From: Notolepis coatsorum
Lineage: Eukaryota > Chordata > Actinopteri > Aulopiformes > Paralepididae
NCBI GenBank assembly: GCA_963971535.1
Contig: OZ020599.1
Location: 97,509,120 to 97,573,119 of the forward strand
Direction of reading: 5' to 3'
DNA: 64,000 nucleotides
The first letter of the stretch is position 1. The number at the start of each line of letters is the position of its first letter. Below are positions 20,163 through 32,320 of the stretch, in pieces. Below the pieces are notes generated by a model. It did not search any database and was not told where the DNA came from. It saw only the letters and a list, made by a program, of their open reading frames with translations. The position numbers were made by a program, and so were the translations under genes.

Positions 20163-23100
20163 CATTACGATAGTGCAGAGTACAACATGTACCCAACAAA
20201 GGGTCTCCATAACACCTAACCCTGTGACACCCGGACCGACCCGGCATTTTTCCCCCCGAAAAAAGCACAAGTCCCTCAGGGTACCAGAACAGCAGATCTG
20301 CATCCCCGGCAGACAACGGGTTAACTGACCTGGACCAGCGCGACCAGACCAGTCCCGTGTCCTAACCACGCCGACATGCCCACTCCAGAAGAGGGGGTAG
20401 GTATGCGTGTCGATCTAAAACATGAAAAGAGGGCGCCACCCAGACGGTCCCATTTGGACCGTGCTCAGTGGCCCACCCCAAGGGCGTGAGACCCCTCTAC
20501 CTATGTTCTGATCTATTCCGTTAACATCCCCCAGATATGAACGAGAATTCATCGAGACAACCTAGTAAACTGGCGCTCGGGAGACAAAACTCCATCCCAG
20601 TTGCCCTATAAAAACGCTGTTTTAACAAGCAACCAAGGCGCACTTAGCCCCTGCGTGATTCTTTAACAGAAACACACCGAGCCAGCACTATGTATGCGTC
20701 GAGACTCGAGACCCAAACACATCAATGGATAGTCTAGCAAGACACCAAACATTGTTCCTCCAAGTCGCCTGGGAGAACGACACGGAGCCATCGTGCTTCA
20801 TGTACCTTCCTCTTTTTATTCAAAAAAGAAAGAAACACAGACTGACATGAATCCCACGTGACGCAGCTGAGGGTAAAATTGTTTACATTTTTACATCCCA
20901 CCACCCTCGCCATAGGGAGGAGACGGAAATCCCCAGAGAGACTTCCCACGTGAGCTGGATAGATTGAAAAGAATATATTGCAACATTGAGCTATGTAATA
21001 TTTGGGTTTAGGGCTCTCCGAGGAGGAGGCACTGAACCAATACACACTCAATAATCGAATTGAATCGAATACACACACAATAGAGCAGAACTCCTTTTTG
21101 AAGTTCTACTCACCTTGACAATCTGAGGAGGAGGCTCTGAACTCTGAGGAGGCTCCCTCACAGGGAAGGAGAGTCCGAAGTCACAGAAGGCCCGAGGAGG
21201 AGCTTCATGAGGAGGAGCTCTGACAACTCCCTGAAACAGATCCATAACATGGACCTGAACAGCCCACGGAAGTCTTACCAACAGAGACGCGCTCAGTGAC
21301 GTACTCTATGGCGGGGGAATTTCCGCGGTGCACACGCCCAATCTTCCAGGGCGTGGGACCAGGAAACTCCCTCCCCCCCCCCCCTCTTACCCTGTCACGT
21401 GCCGAACAGCAACGTGACAGGAACCTTGAAGGACAGGAGGTTTTAACCCCTGACCAATCAGAAAAGGGGAGGAAAGGATTACCAGTTCACCCCTTTACGA
21501 CCCCACACCCATGATACGATGTAATGACAAATAGAGCATGACACAGTCATAGTCTGCTACATGAAGTATCTAACAGCTTCACACAGCTCATGTGCTAACC
21601 TGCTATCTGATTTTTACTAAGGAAAAAACACAGAATAGAGAGGGCCCCCTTTAAGAGCCCCGGTACCAGACTTACACATGTGCTTCTGTGGCCAAACCTA
21701 ACCCAGTTGTAGATCACAAGACACACACAACCCTTCATCACAACAAAAAATGGCAAAAGTGCACTCTTGCTACAGAGGAACGCCGTTTTTCATAACGAGA
21801 GAATACAGAATCCTCGATTATGTATTGGCCACAGGCCTTGCTAAGCACACACGATAAGTGACCAAACAATCTTTTCTTTAGGAAAATATAGTTTCTCAAG
21901 CGGTTAGCACAACCCCAGCAATTAAGCTGAGGGTTACATCGTATCCCCACAAACACAGTGACACAATATATTGTAAACAACATGTCTGAGAGGAGGGTAG
22001 GGAAGCCCCAGGGATCACCCCTCCTTCCTTACCCTTGATACGACCAAGTTGAACAGGTAACCCTGTTAATATGTGAACAAGAAAAGAAAAGAAAAGAATT
22101 CATTCCTTAATCACATGTCACTAAGCATAGCTTTATAGGTTAAATAACCCCCTTAGTTGTGAGTTCACGTTACATGAACACACATGTTCTCATCACAACT
22201 AACCAGATAATTTTTACACATGTAAACAACAACCCGATTTCTATGGAGAGAGAAGCTATACCAGTGACAAGACAATTCACACACAACACGCGCCGTATCC
22301 TCAATGTATTGCAGCAACACACGTTTTGGAAAACATCGTTATTACAAAACATTTAGAAGGGAAGGAAAGAAGAAGTGTTTAAGGTCCGGTCGAGACCTTC
22401 CTACCCTGAGCGCCGGCCAAGAGAACTGCAATCTGGCTAACGGGGCACCGAAGTTGAACACAGCATCCCTGTGTTGACGACGAGGGTAACGTCGTTGCGC
22501 CACCCAGCCGCTACGTTTCTCCATGTTTGACGCAGTCCTCGCTGGCAGGGCTCCGGTGTAGGTTCGACTAACATCCCCTGTCAAAGATGACGTCGTAGTC
22601 AGAGTGTTTAAGGCATGTTATAGTCATAGAAAATGTTCAACAGTGTAGCATTAAGCTAACAGCCGTTCGACCGATAGCAACAAGCTAACGTTTACTAGCC
22701 TGGTAACACAGCGGGCTAGCGTCGCAGCTAACAGCTGACTGGCTAACACAGTAGTCCACAACTAGCACGCAAGCTAAGCAGCTATCACCTGAACTGTACA
22801 CAACGACATAACAAGCCACAATTCAGACAGGCCGCTGTCCAAGTCCCTCCCCTAAGAGGGAAAAGAAAAAGAATGTCAGAACACAGTTTTCAACGGTGAT
22901 CCAGACATACAGCGGGGCCAGCACAGTTCCCATTTCGGGCTGCAGCCGACTTTGAGCATGGAACTCCCAATAAAGAAGATCCTATGCCCACATTTCCTCG
23001 TTAGGGTATACTTTCATTTGTATATGAAAGATGGGGCCTGCACGGGACAGAGAAGCATCCGCTCGAGAATCCTGGGATCACCAGGTCCTGGTCGGGGCCC

Positions 23101-23769
23101 ACTAGATTGACCATCATGGGCGTCAGACCAAGATCCTCCGACCGCCGTTTAAGCCGAGCAGAGGACCCCAGCCTGAAGTCGGCGGTTCGTAAATTGTCAG
23201 CTAACCCCCACAGCATCAACAACAACCAGAGCTCGCAAGCAAAACAGTACATACCCAACCTGGAAACAACCGCTTCTCACAACAGTCGGTGCTTCCCACA
23301 ATCCAGCTGTGTGGCCGGAGGGCAACCCCATCCAGCCGCAGCAAGGAGGACTGTAGCTGGGGAGCATGTCAGCGGCGTGAGCTCCTAATACGAAAAAGCC
23401 GTTGAAGGTCGGAATGACCATCATCTTCCAGACACTCCAGTAACGAAGACAATATCGCCGTATTTTCTCGAAAATAGTGAGAGAGAAAATAAAGATATGA
23501 TGTCAACGTATCTTCCTGTTCTTTTGTTTTCCAACTTTCTTCTACTAACAACCTCGTCAAGTGGGGATCTACCGAAGGCACTTCCTTGTGGTGAAAGTGA
23601 AGAAGGAGGCGAGTAGGTGACCACACTCCTGCTTATGAAGGTAAGCGGATGGGGGTGTGGCCAGACGAATGTTGGGATGTAAAGGTACATGGTGGAATTT
23701 TTTATTCAGTGCTCGTGCACGAAGTGAAGTACAGTGCAACTGGTGCTGAGCGAAGCCATAACGAAACAG

Positions 23770-24012
23770 AACCTTCTGTAGTGTGGTAGTGAAAGGTTAA
23801 CCTTCCGTAGTGTGGTTGTGAAAGGGTTAACTGTCTGTAGTGTGGTAGTGGAAAGGGTTAACCTTCTGTAGTGTGGTAGTGGAAAGGGTTAACCTTCTGT
23901 AGTGTGGTAGTGGAAAGGGTTAATTGTCTAGTGTGGTAGTGAAAGGGTTAACCTTCTGTAGTGTCGCCGTGAAAGGGTTAACCCTTTGGTAGTGTGGTTG
24001 TGAAAGGGTTAA
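23770..24012 (+). repeat. 30-bp minisatellite, right part
   Basis: The same unit as 18290-18579 resumes exactly at AACCTTCTGTAGTGTGG after the 5.2-kb insertion, about eight units, the last ones degenerate. Confidence 0.9.
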
Positions 24013-24163
24013 AGGTTGCTTGATGTTGATTGACTGTCGTTATACATCTGTAAAAGCTGCATTTCACCAAAATATTGTCTTTTGCTATTATGCACTTTGC
24101 TACTGTAAACTATGGATTAGTCGGTCGCAGTCAACCAGCGCCTGCTAACGGGTTGGACCCTTT

Positions 24164-24238
24164 AGCTCAGCTGGTTAGTGCGGCCGCCTGAGGATCCTAT
24201 GGTCACAGGTTCAAATCCCTCGGTTACACTACTAAGGA
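24164..24238 (+). tRNA. tRNA-like pseudogene or SINE head
   Basis: TAGCTCAGCTGG fits a polymerase III A box and GGTTCAAATCC a B box at tRNA spacing. The acceptor and T stems pair poorly, so it is not a functional tRNA. It lies directly before a SINE. Confidence 0.4.
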
Positions 24239-24242
24239 ATCT

Positions 24243-24500
24243 GGGGGCGACAGTGTCTCAGGAGGTAGAGCAGTTGTCTGGTAATCCGGAGGTTCCCGGT
24301 TAAATTCCCTGCTCCTCCTGGGGCAGCGTGTCAAAGTGTCCTTGAGCAAGACACTTAACCCCTAACTGCTCCTGATGAGCAGGTTGGCACCTTGCGTGGT
24401 TGCCTTTGTTGTCGGTGTGTGAATGTGTGAGTGAATGTGAGGCATAAATTGTGAAGCGCTTTGAATAAAAGTGCTATATATATAAATGCAATCCATTTAC
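24243..24500 (+). mobile_element. tRNA-derived SINE, family A, copy 2
   Basis: GGGGGCGACAGTGTCTCAGG, the B-box-like CCCGGTTAAATTCCC, GTGTCCTTGAGCAAGACACT, and the tail GAAGCGCTTTGAATAAAAG. Confidence 0.8.
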
Positions 24501-24505
24501 CCATT

Positions 24506-25215
24506 TAATCTACACTTGGAAAAAAAATATGTTTACCAAATGTTAGTTGTATTTTAGTAAACGTATTAAAAGTGTTTGGTAACGTATAATTTCAGTATAT
24601 TTAAGCACATCGTAAGTACAACTTTTAACACACTAAGTACAACTTAAGTGGTTTCATTAGTATACTTTCTGAATACATAGAAAGTATACTAAAATATACA
24701 ATGTAGCCTATACTTTCAGCAACCTTTTTTTCTTCTTTTTTTTCTGGGCGTAAGTGACACCTCAGGCGACATTTTTTTTATATATCATTTTAAAGCTCTT
24801 GATGAGCTCTATCCAATGGTAAAAGGATAAGTTCACTATAATTAAACTTTTTCAAATAAAGGCAGACAACATAGAGGCGTAAGCGGGAACCCTCAATTGA
24901 GTTTGACGTTTGTCTTTGCTCTCCTGTAAAATTCTGAAAATGTCACTTACGCCCCTTTTGCGCCAAGCCCTTGTTATGTTAGGATGTAAAAGCTTTTAGT
25001 CATTGTAAACGTGCTATATAAATAAAGCTGACTTGACTTGACTTGACTTGTGTTTACAGATGGAGTGAGCTACATGTAGCAGAGGTAGCTTTGATGTTTG
25101 CTTGTGAGTGACGTCTCTGGAATGGATGCATTGAAAGTGGAGCTCTGAAATTATTGTAAAAAAAACAAATGTTTAATGAATTCAAAAATGTTATGGTATT
25201 GAGGTTTATCGCATC
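24506..25215. other. AT-rich intron-like sequence
   Basis: No exon. A (ACTTG)n-like tail AAAGCTGACTTGACTTGACT near 25024-25050 marks the end of another retroelement fragment. Confidence 0.45.
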
Positions 25216-26100
25216 GGTTGTTGTAGTATCTTGCTGTGTCTTGCAGTATCTTGCAGTATCTTGTAGTATCTTGTAGTATCTTGCAGTATCTTGTAGTATC
25301 TTGTAGTATCTTGTAGTATCTTGTAGTGTCTTGCAGTATCTTGCAGTGGCTTGTAGTATCTTGTAGTATCTTGTAGTATAATGTAGTATAGTGTGGTATC
25401 TTGTAGTATATTGTGGTATATTGTGGTATCTTGTAGTATCTTGCAGTATCTTTCTCAGTCTTTCTCTGGTCTGCATCCCCTTAACAATTGTATGTATTGA
25501 GATGTACTGTACTGTACCCATTCTGCAATCTGTTAATAAACTTTTCAATCAATTCAATCAATCAATCTTGTAGTATAATGTAGTATATTGTGGTATCTTG
25601 TAGTATTTTGCAATATCTTGTAGTGTCTTGCAGTATCTTGCAGTGTCTTGTAGTATCTTGCAGTATCTTGTAGTATCTTGCAGTATCTTGTAGTATCTTG
25701 CAGTATCTTGCAGTATCCTGCAGTGTCTTGCAGTATCTTGTAGTATCTTGCAGTATCTTGTAGTGTCTTGTAGTATCTTGCAGTATCTTGCAGTATCTTG
25801 CAGTGTCTTGCAGTATCTTGTAGTGTCTTGCAGTATCTTGTAGTGTCTTGCAGTATCTTGTATCTTGTAGTATCTTACAGTATCTTGTAGTATACTGTAG
25901 TATAGTGTGGTATCTTGTAGTATATTGTGGTATATTGTGGTATCTTGTAGTATCTTGCAGTATCTTGTAGTATAATGTTAGTATATTGTGGTATCTTGTA
26001 GTATTTTGCAATATCTTGTAGTATCTTGTATCTTGCGGTATCTTGCGGTATCTTGTGGTATCTTGTAGTATCTTGTGGTATCTCGCGGTATCTTACAGTA
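25216..26100 (-). repeat. 10-bp minisatellite (TTGTAGTATC / TTGCAGTATC)
   Basis: Roughly 70 tandem decamers, TTG(T/C)AGT(A/G)TC, on the + strand. It is split at 25449-25570 by a LINE-tail copy. Open frames on the minus strand (YKILQDT repeats) are readings of the array. Confidence 0.95.
25490..25568 (+). mobile_element. LINE 3' tail inside the 10-bp array
   Basis: ACCCATTCTGCAATCTGTTA then ATAAACTTTTCAATCAATTC and an (ATCA)n end. The same tail is at 26101-26168 (minus), 29645-29745 and, shortened, 39366-39402. Confidence 0.7.
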
Positions 26101-26168
26101 TTGATTGATTGATTGATTGATTGATTGAAAACGTTATTAACAGATTGCAGAATGGGCACAATACAGTA
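26101..26168 (-). mobile_element. LINE 3' tail bordering the 10-bp array, inverted
   Basis: (TGAT)n then AACGTTATTAACAGATTGCA and GAATGGGCACAAT is the reverse complement of the tail at 25490-25568. Confidence 0.7.
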
Positions 26169-26411
26169 CGGCTCAATATATATCTTGTAGTATATTACAG
26201 TGCAGACTTACATTCTCTTGCACTTCTGTGGCTATTAAGACCTGACTTTGGAAACACCCGTTTTAATTTAAAAGGCACTCAGTGAGTGACAACCGCAGGG
26301 GTGAACAGGTTGGACGGGATGTGTCTTTTTTCTTTCTTACATTTATTTACTGAGGATTACAGTTGGGAGTCGAATGCCTTGCTCAAGGCCACTTCAACGG
26401 TGGGTATTAAG

Positions 26412-26985
26412 TAGGGATGTCCGATATTATCGGCCTACCGATATTATCGGCCAATATCGGCATTAAAATGTGATATCGGTGAGGGCGGTCAGGTGGCGTA
26501 ACGGAGATTGCGTTCGTCACCAAACCCCGGAGCGGCTAGATTCACCTGTTCGAATCCAGCTCACAGCTCCGGGGTTGTCACCAGCTTGGCTGGCCGTTCA
26601 CACTAATACAATTGGCAGTATTAGAGGGTGGGAGAAGCTGGCGGGGTGGGTCCGGGTCGTTGTAAACAGCGACTCCTACAGTTCGGTCAGGGCGCCTGCT
26701 AAGCGCGGATAGGATCTAAGTGGGATAGTGTGATCCTTCCACACGCTACACCCTCTCAGTGAGAATCCGCGCTGCCAGGTGAAAAGAAGCGGTTGATTGG
26801 CTGGACGTGTGTCGGAGGAAGCACGTGGTAGCCTCCACTCTCCCAGACCGACTGTGGGGGGTAAGTGCGCAGCGACCAGGAAGGGGATTGGGAATTGGCA
26901 TAACGACTAACATTGGGATGGGAGAAAATCGGAGGAAAATGGAGGGGGAAAAAAATAAATGTGATATCGGTATATGTTTTCAAAA

Positions 26986-27022
<37 letters not shown>

Positions 27023-27275
27023 TTTCTATAACCTTTATTTACCCAGGCAAGCAAGTAAGAACAAATTCTGATTTTATTTATTGTCAAAAGTATGCATAAT
27101 GTTGTGTTAATTCCACAACAAGAGATATGTAATGTTAATTACCTGAAATTATTCCATTTTTGGGGGGGGGAAACCCTGCATATATCGGTATCGGTTGATA
27201 TCGGTATCGGAAATTAAGAGTTGGACAATATCGGTATATCGGTATCGGTAAAAAAGCCAATATCGAGCCTCCCTA
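26412..27275. mobile_element. hAT-like MITE carrying a SINE
   Basis: The ends are TAGGGATGTCCGATATTATC and, inverted, TAGGGAGGCTCGATATTGGC, with a perfect 8-bp duplication GTATTAAG (26404-26411 and 27276-27283). The interior has many GATATCGGTATCGG phrases and a T run near 26990-27019. Confidence 0.85.
26481..26956 (+). mobile_element. tRNA-derived SINE, family B, copy 1
   Basis: Begins GGGCGGTCAGGTGGCGTAAC (A box), has TGTTCGAATCC (B box), a long body with CGTGTGTCGGAGGAAGCACG, and an A-rich tail. A 15-bp duplication AAATGTGATATCGGT borders it (26466-26480 and 26957-26971). Confidence 0.9.
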
Positions 27276-27283
27276 GTATTAAG

Positions 27284-27545
27284 GGAAGGGGGAGCGTTAT
27301 TCATTCACTTCCCCCGCCCAGTGTCTGAGCAGCATGGAGCTCATTCTGCCGTATGAATCAATGAATGAACGCTGTCACTTTGCTGAACACAAGCAGCACT
27401 GCCCCCGGCTCGTTGCACTTCATCGTCTTATTGACTGGACACACCAAGGTCTTTTTCTTCCATCTCATTGTAACGCTGGCCTCCCTATTCATCGAAAGCA
27501 CAATCTCGACCGGAGCCGCCACATAGGCAGTGTGTGAACCATACC
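27284..27545. other. Intron-like sequence
   Basis: No feature recognised; short frames lack support. Confidence 0.35.
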
Positions 27546-27549
27546 ATGG

Positions 27550-28830
27550 TCTTCGGGGGAGCTCATTATATTTTTTGGGGGGGGGGGGGCTGTGCGTGCC
27601 TCACCGGGAGGACTTTACTGTGACGCTTGCTGACATAGGCTATAGGTATGAGTAACGTTACAGAACCACACATAGTCCACGCCACACAGGTGTCTGCATG
27701 CATGATGAAGACGCACATATTGAAATACACATGCTCAGATTAACCCCTCTGATCCAACACTAAAATTCACACACAACAGTCCTATTTACACATAAACACA
27801 GGGATGAACCAATACCGAACAACAAGTCCACGACCAAACACATTGAGTCTAACATTATTATAGTAGGCAAATGCAACATTATCACACCAGTCAGCAGTGG
27901 CACCCTGGTCAATACTAAAGGAGTGACGCACCCACACACGAGACAAGCGCAGCTGCGCATGTAACCAACGCACAACAATCATACGATAGACATTTTTATA
28001 AATGAGCAATAATGATAATAATACAGTTACTGTAATTAGGAAAAGTAGGTCTTACCTTAACACAGAAGCGACCACAAAGGCCTGGGAGCAGCTGCCTGCG
28101 AGATGCGTCCTCACTTGCTGTTTTAAAGTGGCGCGCTAAAGCAGGGTAGTTATTCCAGACTGCTTTTACAGTATTAAAATTACTCGCCAGTCGCCACCCA
28201 CCTGATGGTGAAGATCTGCCCAATTCTCAAAATCTGCATGTCACAGAAGTAGTCCCCACAGCAGGTGTAACGTTGTTAGCTTCGCCAGCAGTCAATTTAA
28301 AATGATCTGCGATTGAAGAAGTAGATGCTCCTACCGGCTCCTGCTCAGTCGAGTCCATTGCCTTCTTTGTAAAACCAAAATTGGTTAGAAGTCTTACTTC
28401 TTTGATATTTCGTTTAACTTTCGACATTATCCTGAATACCTGTATTTCTTTTCTTTTAAAACGGCTGGGTGAAGTTTGATTTGTGCCTACGGGCTGCAGC
28501 GCCACCACACTCCGAATGGTAAACGCAAGAATAGCATGCATGTTGCCATCTATTACGAGTAGGGTATATCTGCAGTGCCGCAACCCCATAGATTTATGCT
28601 ATTGTCTATTACGGTGAATTAGTGCACAAATCATGAATCATACATCAAAATAGCCTAATTTTACGCATTATACACAATGATGACGATACAGAAAATTACA
28701 GAAAAATTAGAAATGCATGGCAAAAATAGCATTTATTGTCAGTTTTTAAGAGACCCCCCAAAAATTCACAAATCATGTTTTCAGGGGAGCTGATGTCTCA
28801 TCTAGGGGAGCCATGCTCCCCCATGGTTTG
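27550..28830 (-). mobile_element. Possible degenerate hAT-like element
   Basis: The outer parts share loosely inverted phrases (CCATGGTCTTCGGGGGAGCT near 27545 and AGCCATGCTCCCCCATGG near 28809). A minus-strand open frame between them starts like a hAT transposase. The ends are not crisp and no target duplication was found. Confidence 0.35.
28227..28428 (-). pseudogene. Possible hAT-type transposase N-terminal fragment
   Basis: The minus-strand frame from the internal ATG near 28428 reads MSKVKRNIKEVRLLTNFGFT, then KK and an acidic, Ser/Thr-rich stretch. This layout (basic start, FGFTKK-like motif, linker) is typical of the N-termini of fish hAT transposases. It ends at a stop at 28227 with no catalytic domain. 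Recognition is by pattern only. Confidence 0.35.
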
Positions 28831-29108
28831 CACCCTGCACATAGGGAGGGAGGCCAAACCTATCTGTTGCATTGTGTTTACAGGAAGCATCAGCGATAAA
28901 AGAGTTTTGACTCCTTTCAGTTGCCACAGGTTTTTAGGTTGAAGAACATATGAACAGTGTAGTTTGGTTGATGGAACTAAATGGAAGGTGCAACTCTCAT
29001 ATACATGCATAACATGGATTATTAATATAGCATATCTTTGTTTCAGGTCAGTTTTGTCAGTGAATTGCCTGATTACTTGGGAGAATGCCTTATCATCAAA
29101 AGGGGATG

Positions 29109-29245
<137 letters not shown>

Positions 29246-29639
29246 GTTTTTATGTTTGACAAATGTAAAAATTATTTCAGTACTATAATACAATTTAGGA
29301 AAACATGAACCAATGTGTCTCCTATCATAACAAATGCTTCCAAAACTTCAACAAACAAAAAAGTATATATAATTGGATCCTAATCCAATTGAATGTGTTC
29401 AACTATTGGTAGGCTTTGTATTTGATGTAATTTAATGAGGTTGGCTACTGGTGGTGGTGGTGGTGGTACATGGTATTGCTTATATACATTAGATGAATGA
29501 GGGAATACCATAATAGGCTACACATGCAATGTCTGCAGGCTATAAAAATGGTTTTGCTTAATTGTTTATTGGCATTAATTTCCAAACAGGTGAGGAGGAG
29601 ATTAATGTAATTTTCTATTGTATTACAATTTTATATAAA

Positions 29640-29674
29640 GTATTGTACCCATTCTGCAATCTGTTAATACAATT

Positions 29675-29745
<71 letters not shown>
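29640..29745 (+). mobile_element. LINE 3' tail with (TCAA)n
   Basis: ACCCATTCTGCAATCTGTTA followed by ATACAATTTTCAATCAATCA and about 16 tetramers; the same tail as at 25490. Confidence 0.75.
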
Positions 29746-29746
<1 letters not shown>

Positions 29747-29818
29747 CCCAATGAATGAATGAATGAATGAATGAATGAATGAATGAATGAATGAATGAAT
29801 GAATGAATGAATGAATGC
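29746..29818. repeat. (TGAA)n microsatellite
   Basis: About 17 GAAT tetramers directly after the (TCAA)n tail. Confidence 0.95.
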
Positions 29819-29819
29819 C

Positions 29820-30353
29820 AGGTATCCGTGTCGGCGCCGTGGACAATACAAATCAAATACACCTCTCGTGACGCACAATAATCACCAACAAGGATATGCA
29901 GTGATTTTAACCAATCGTTTACGTCTTCGGTGAGATTGGGGACGGACAGCATCCAATCAGCATCGAGTCAACCGTAATCCAAAAAAACCCGGTGACTCCC
30001 ATCCTCACCGTGAAGGAGGGCGGTGCTCTGTGGTTCTTTTCTTCGGCGTCGCTCTGTGTCTCTGACGGCACGGTGCTCCTCTTCTGTCTGCCTCTCTGCT
30101 CGAGTACAACCACGGCAATTCATGAATGAAGAACAGAGACAATACGGATTTCTTTTCCGACCCACTCCCTCCCGAGACAGTAAGGGTTTAAGTGTTTTTT
30201 CCCCCTTCTGATTGCCCGTCGATGATTTGAACAGCTTGTTGGTGTCAGGCATTGTTAGAGCTAACAGCTAACAGCTAACGTGGAGAAAGGGGTGGTGGTG
30301 GTACTAGCTAACCAGCAGCAAGCCGACCTGTGGTGTTGGACTGGTGGGTAAGT
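29820..30353 (+). promoter_or_regulatory. Candidate CpG-rich intragenic promoter and non-coding first exon
   Basis: CpG is clearly denser here than in the flanks (GTGTCGGCGCCGTGG, TTCGGCGTCGCTC, TGACGGCACGG). A consensus donor GTGG|GTAAGT lies at 30348, preceded by an AGCTAACAGCTAACAGCTAACG stretch of a kind often seen in fish 5' leader regions. Mammalian DLGAP4 is reported to use internal promoters for short isoforms. No TATA box was relied on. This is inference from composition and one splice site. Confidence 0.35.
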
Positions 30354-32320
30354 CACCGACCACGTAACGCTAATGTTAGCCATGTGTGTGTTGACTTTAC
30401 AATTATATATCCCCCTAAGTTATCTAAAGCTAACGTTGGTGAAATCAACCCCCATTTCAATTCACACGAGTGAAGAGAACACACCAAGTTTAGGGTTGAC
30501 AGCAGGGTTCACAGACGAAGTGCCACCTAGATGGACAGCTCTGTTAGTTAGCTAGTAGCGTTAGCTTCTTAGGCTAACAATGTAACTGTTTGTTGACAGT
30601 GGCTGCAGTGATGGTGGCTGAACTGTAACTAATGGACCAGAGATACTTGGCTAGCGACGCCCTGCCAACTAGAATTCCATTGTTTGCCTTTTAGTGTTAG
30701 TGATCTTAGGTATTCTGACCCTCCGACCCTCCAGTTAAAGGGGAATTAAATGAAAGGGCATTGGGTTAGCTAACTTAATCTAATCTAGTTTCATTAATTA
30801 ATTCATAACGTTTGAACATATTGAAATATTTCCAATATGTCAGCTGTTCTATATTGCCATCGAGATAGTCTACATTCCATTCATGAGACATACATCTCAA
30901 ATAAGCAAGGAAAGTGCTTGAAAATGAATTTGTATCTTCCAAGTTTAATTTCAACAAGTTCAAGTGCAACTTGCACCATAATAATAGAAATTATGATATT
31001 TGAAAGCCCTAGTCGTTAGCTTCAAAATGGTACCAAATATGAGGTACTTTGAAATACCCAGTAACTAATAATCTATCACAAACTGATGCAAATTCATGTT
31101 CAGGGATTTCCTAAATAGGCCAGGAGACTTGTAAGAGTTAAATCTATAGAAATGTCAGTGATCCAAAACATTGGGAGCGACACCCATTTACTCAAAGCTT
31201 GCATGTGGCTGTAGGCAGTTATTCAGAGTGGTGTTGATTGTTGATGTCCTGTGTCAAAACAGTTGTTTTGGACCTTCTGGATCCATGGTTTTTGCCACAC
31301 TCTACACACAATCTGGTCATGTTTCTGTTTCTCAATTTCTGTATGACAACAACTAATAAAGAAACTTGAAACTATAGTGTTATGTGATAGCCTGTTGTAA
31401 ACCAATAGTCTGTTTGTTATTTTGCTGGTAGAATGCTACAGTCCAGCAACCATGTTTCTTAAATCTTCTTAAATGGTAAAGATGTCACAATGTTTTTGAA
31501 CCATACATGATAGACACATGGGATTTGGATGATTGTTTTTCTACAGTTCTCCATTATATAGTAAATCTATTTTTAATGACATTAGGTGAAAGGATGAATA
31601 TGTGAGTGAACTTAATATATATGTTGCTGCTGAGAAGTTGCCCTAACCGTTCTAGATAAATGTAGCAACTTTCTGGGCAATTTCTTTTCATCCCTGTTTT
31701 AAGGCTAGGGTGGGGTGTTATGTATCCACTGAGGTAGGGGGGGGGGGGGTTAAGGTTAATAAACAACATTTTGGTGTTACAATTTCCCATCTAGCCACAT
31801 CAGCAAAAAGAGAATTATCCTAATGTTAAGCAACCTATAGCTATATAACTGATTAAAACTCACATTTCTCTTTTGCTTCCGGGTAGTTTCCCTACTGTCT
31901 TGATTTGATGGCAGTAGAGGTTAGATCCAGTATATGTGGCACTGAGTCAGTCCCCTGTGTCAACATGATTCAGGAGCTACCATATGTTGAGGCCTAAGGA
32001 CACAATCAATAATTTAGCTTTGCCCTGCCCTAGCCATGCTGTAGGCTAGCGTCTTGCAGTTGGCTTGTGCCTGGGCTGTAAATCTAGGAGAACCTCTGAC
32101 CCATAGATGGTTACTCAACTCCACTGCTTTTGTGATCAAGACAAACACCGTCAAAGGCTAGATAGATGTAGCTTTCCTCTGCGTGCCGTGCACTCTCTCG
32201 ATCAGTACCTGTTGTGGGTTTGAGAACCTTCAGCTGTTTCATGATTGACACTCTTTTGATGCATGCTTTTTGTTTACCAATTTGTGATCGTTGGGAGGGA
32301 TGTTAAAGGTGGTCTACATG
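30354..32320. other. Unique-looking intron sequence
   Basis: Long, AT-rich, few repeats apart from a G run near 31737-31750. No exon with convincing splice sites and coding bias was found on either strand. Confidence 0.45.

Larger units (their letters stand above)
18577..23771. mobile_element. 5.2-kb element with terminal inverted repeats and no recognised transposase
   Basis: It interrupts a minisatellite. About 18620-18760 and 23602-23752 are reverse complements of each other (GCACCAGTTGCACTGTACTT to CTACTCGCCTCC). The outer ends differ: the left end is itself a fold-back (18577-18630 against 18803-18857). AAC borders both sides, a possible 3-bp target duplication. The interior holds a 5S rRNA-like sequence and GC-rich non-coding DNA; none of the short open frames resembles a transposase. 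It could be a non-autonomous DNA transposon or a composite of several. Confidence 0.7.

Noticed and set aside
24243-24320. Functional tRNA genes at the heads of family A SINEs
   Set aside because: Promoter boxes are present but the cloverleaf stems do not pair and each is followed by a SINE body.
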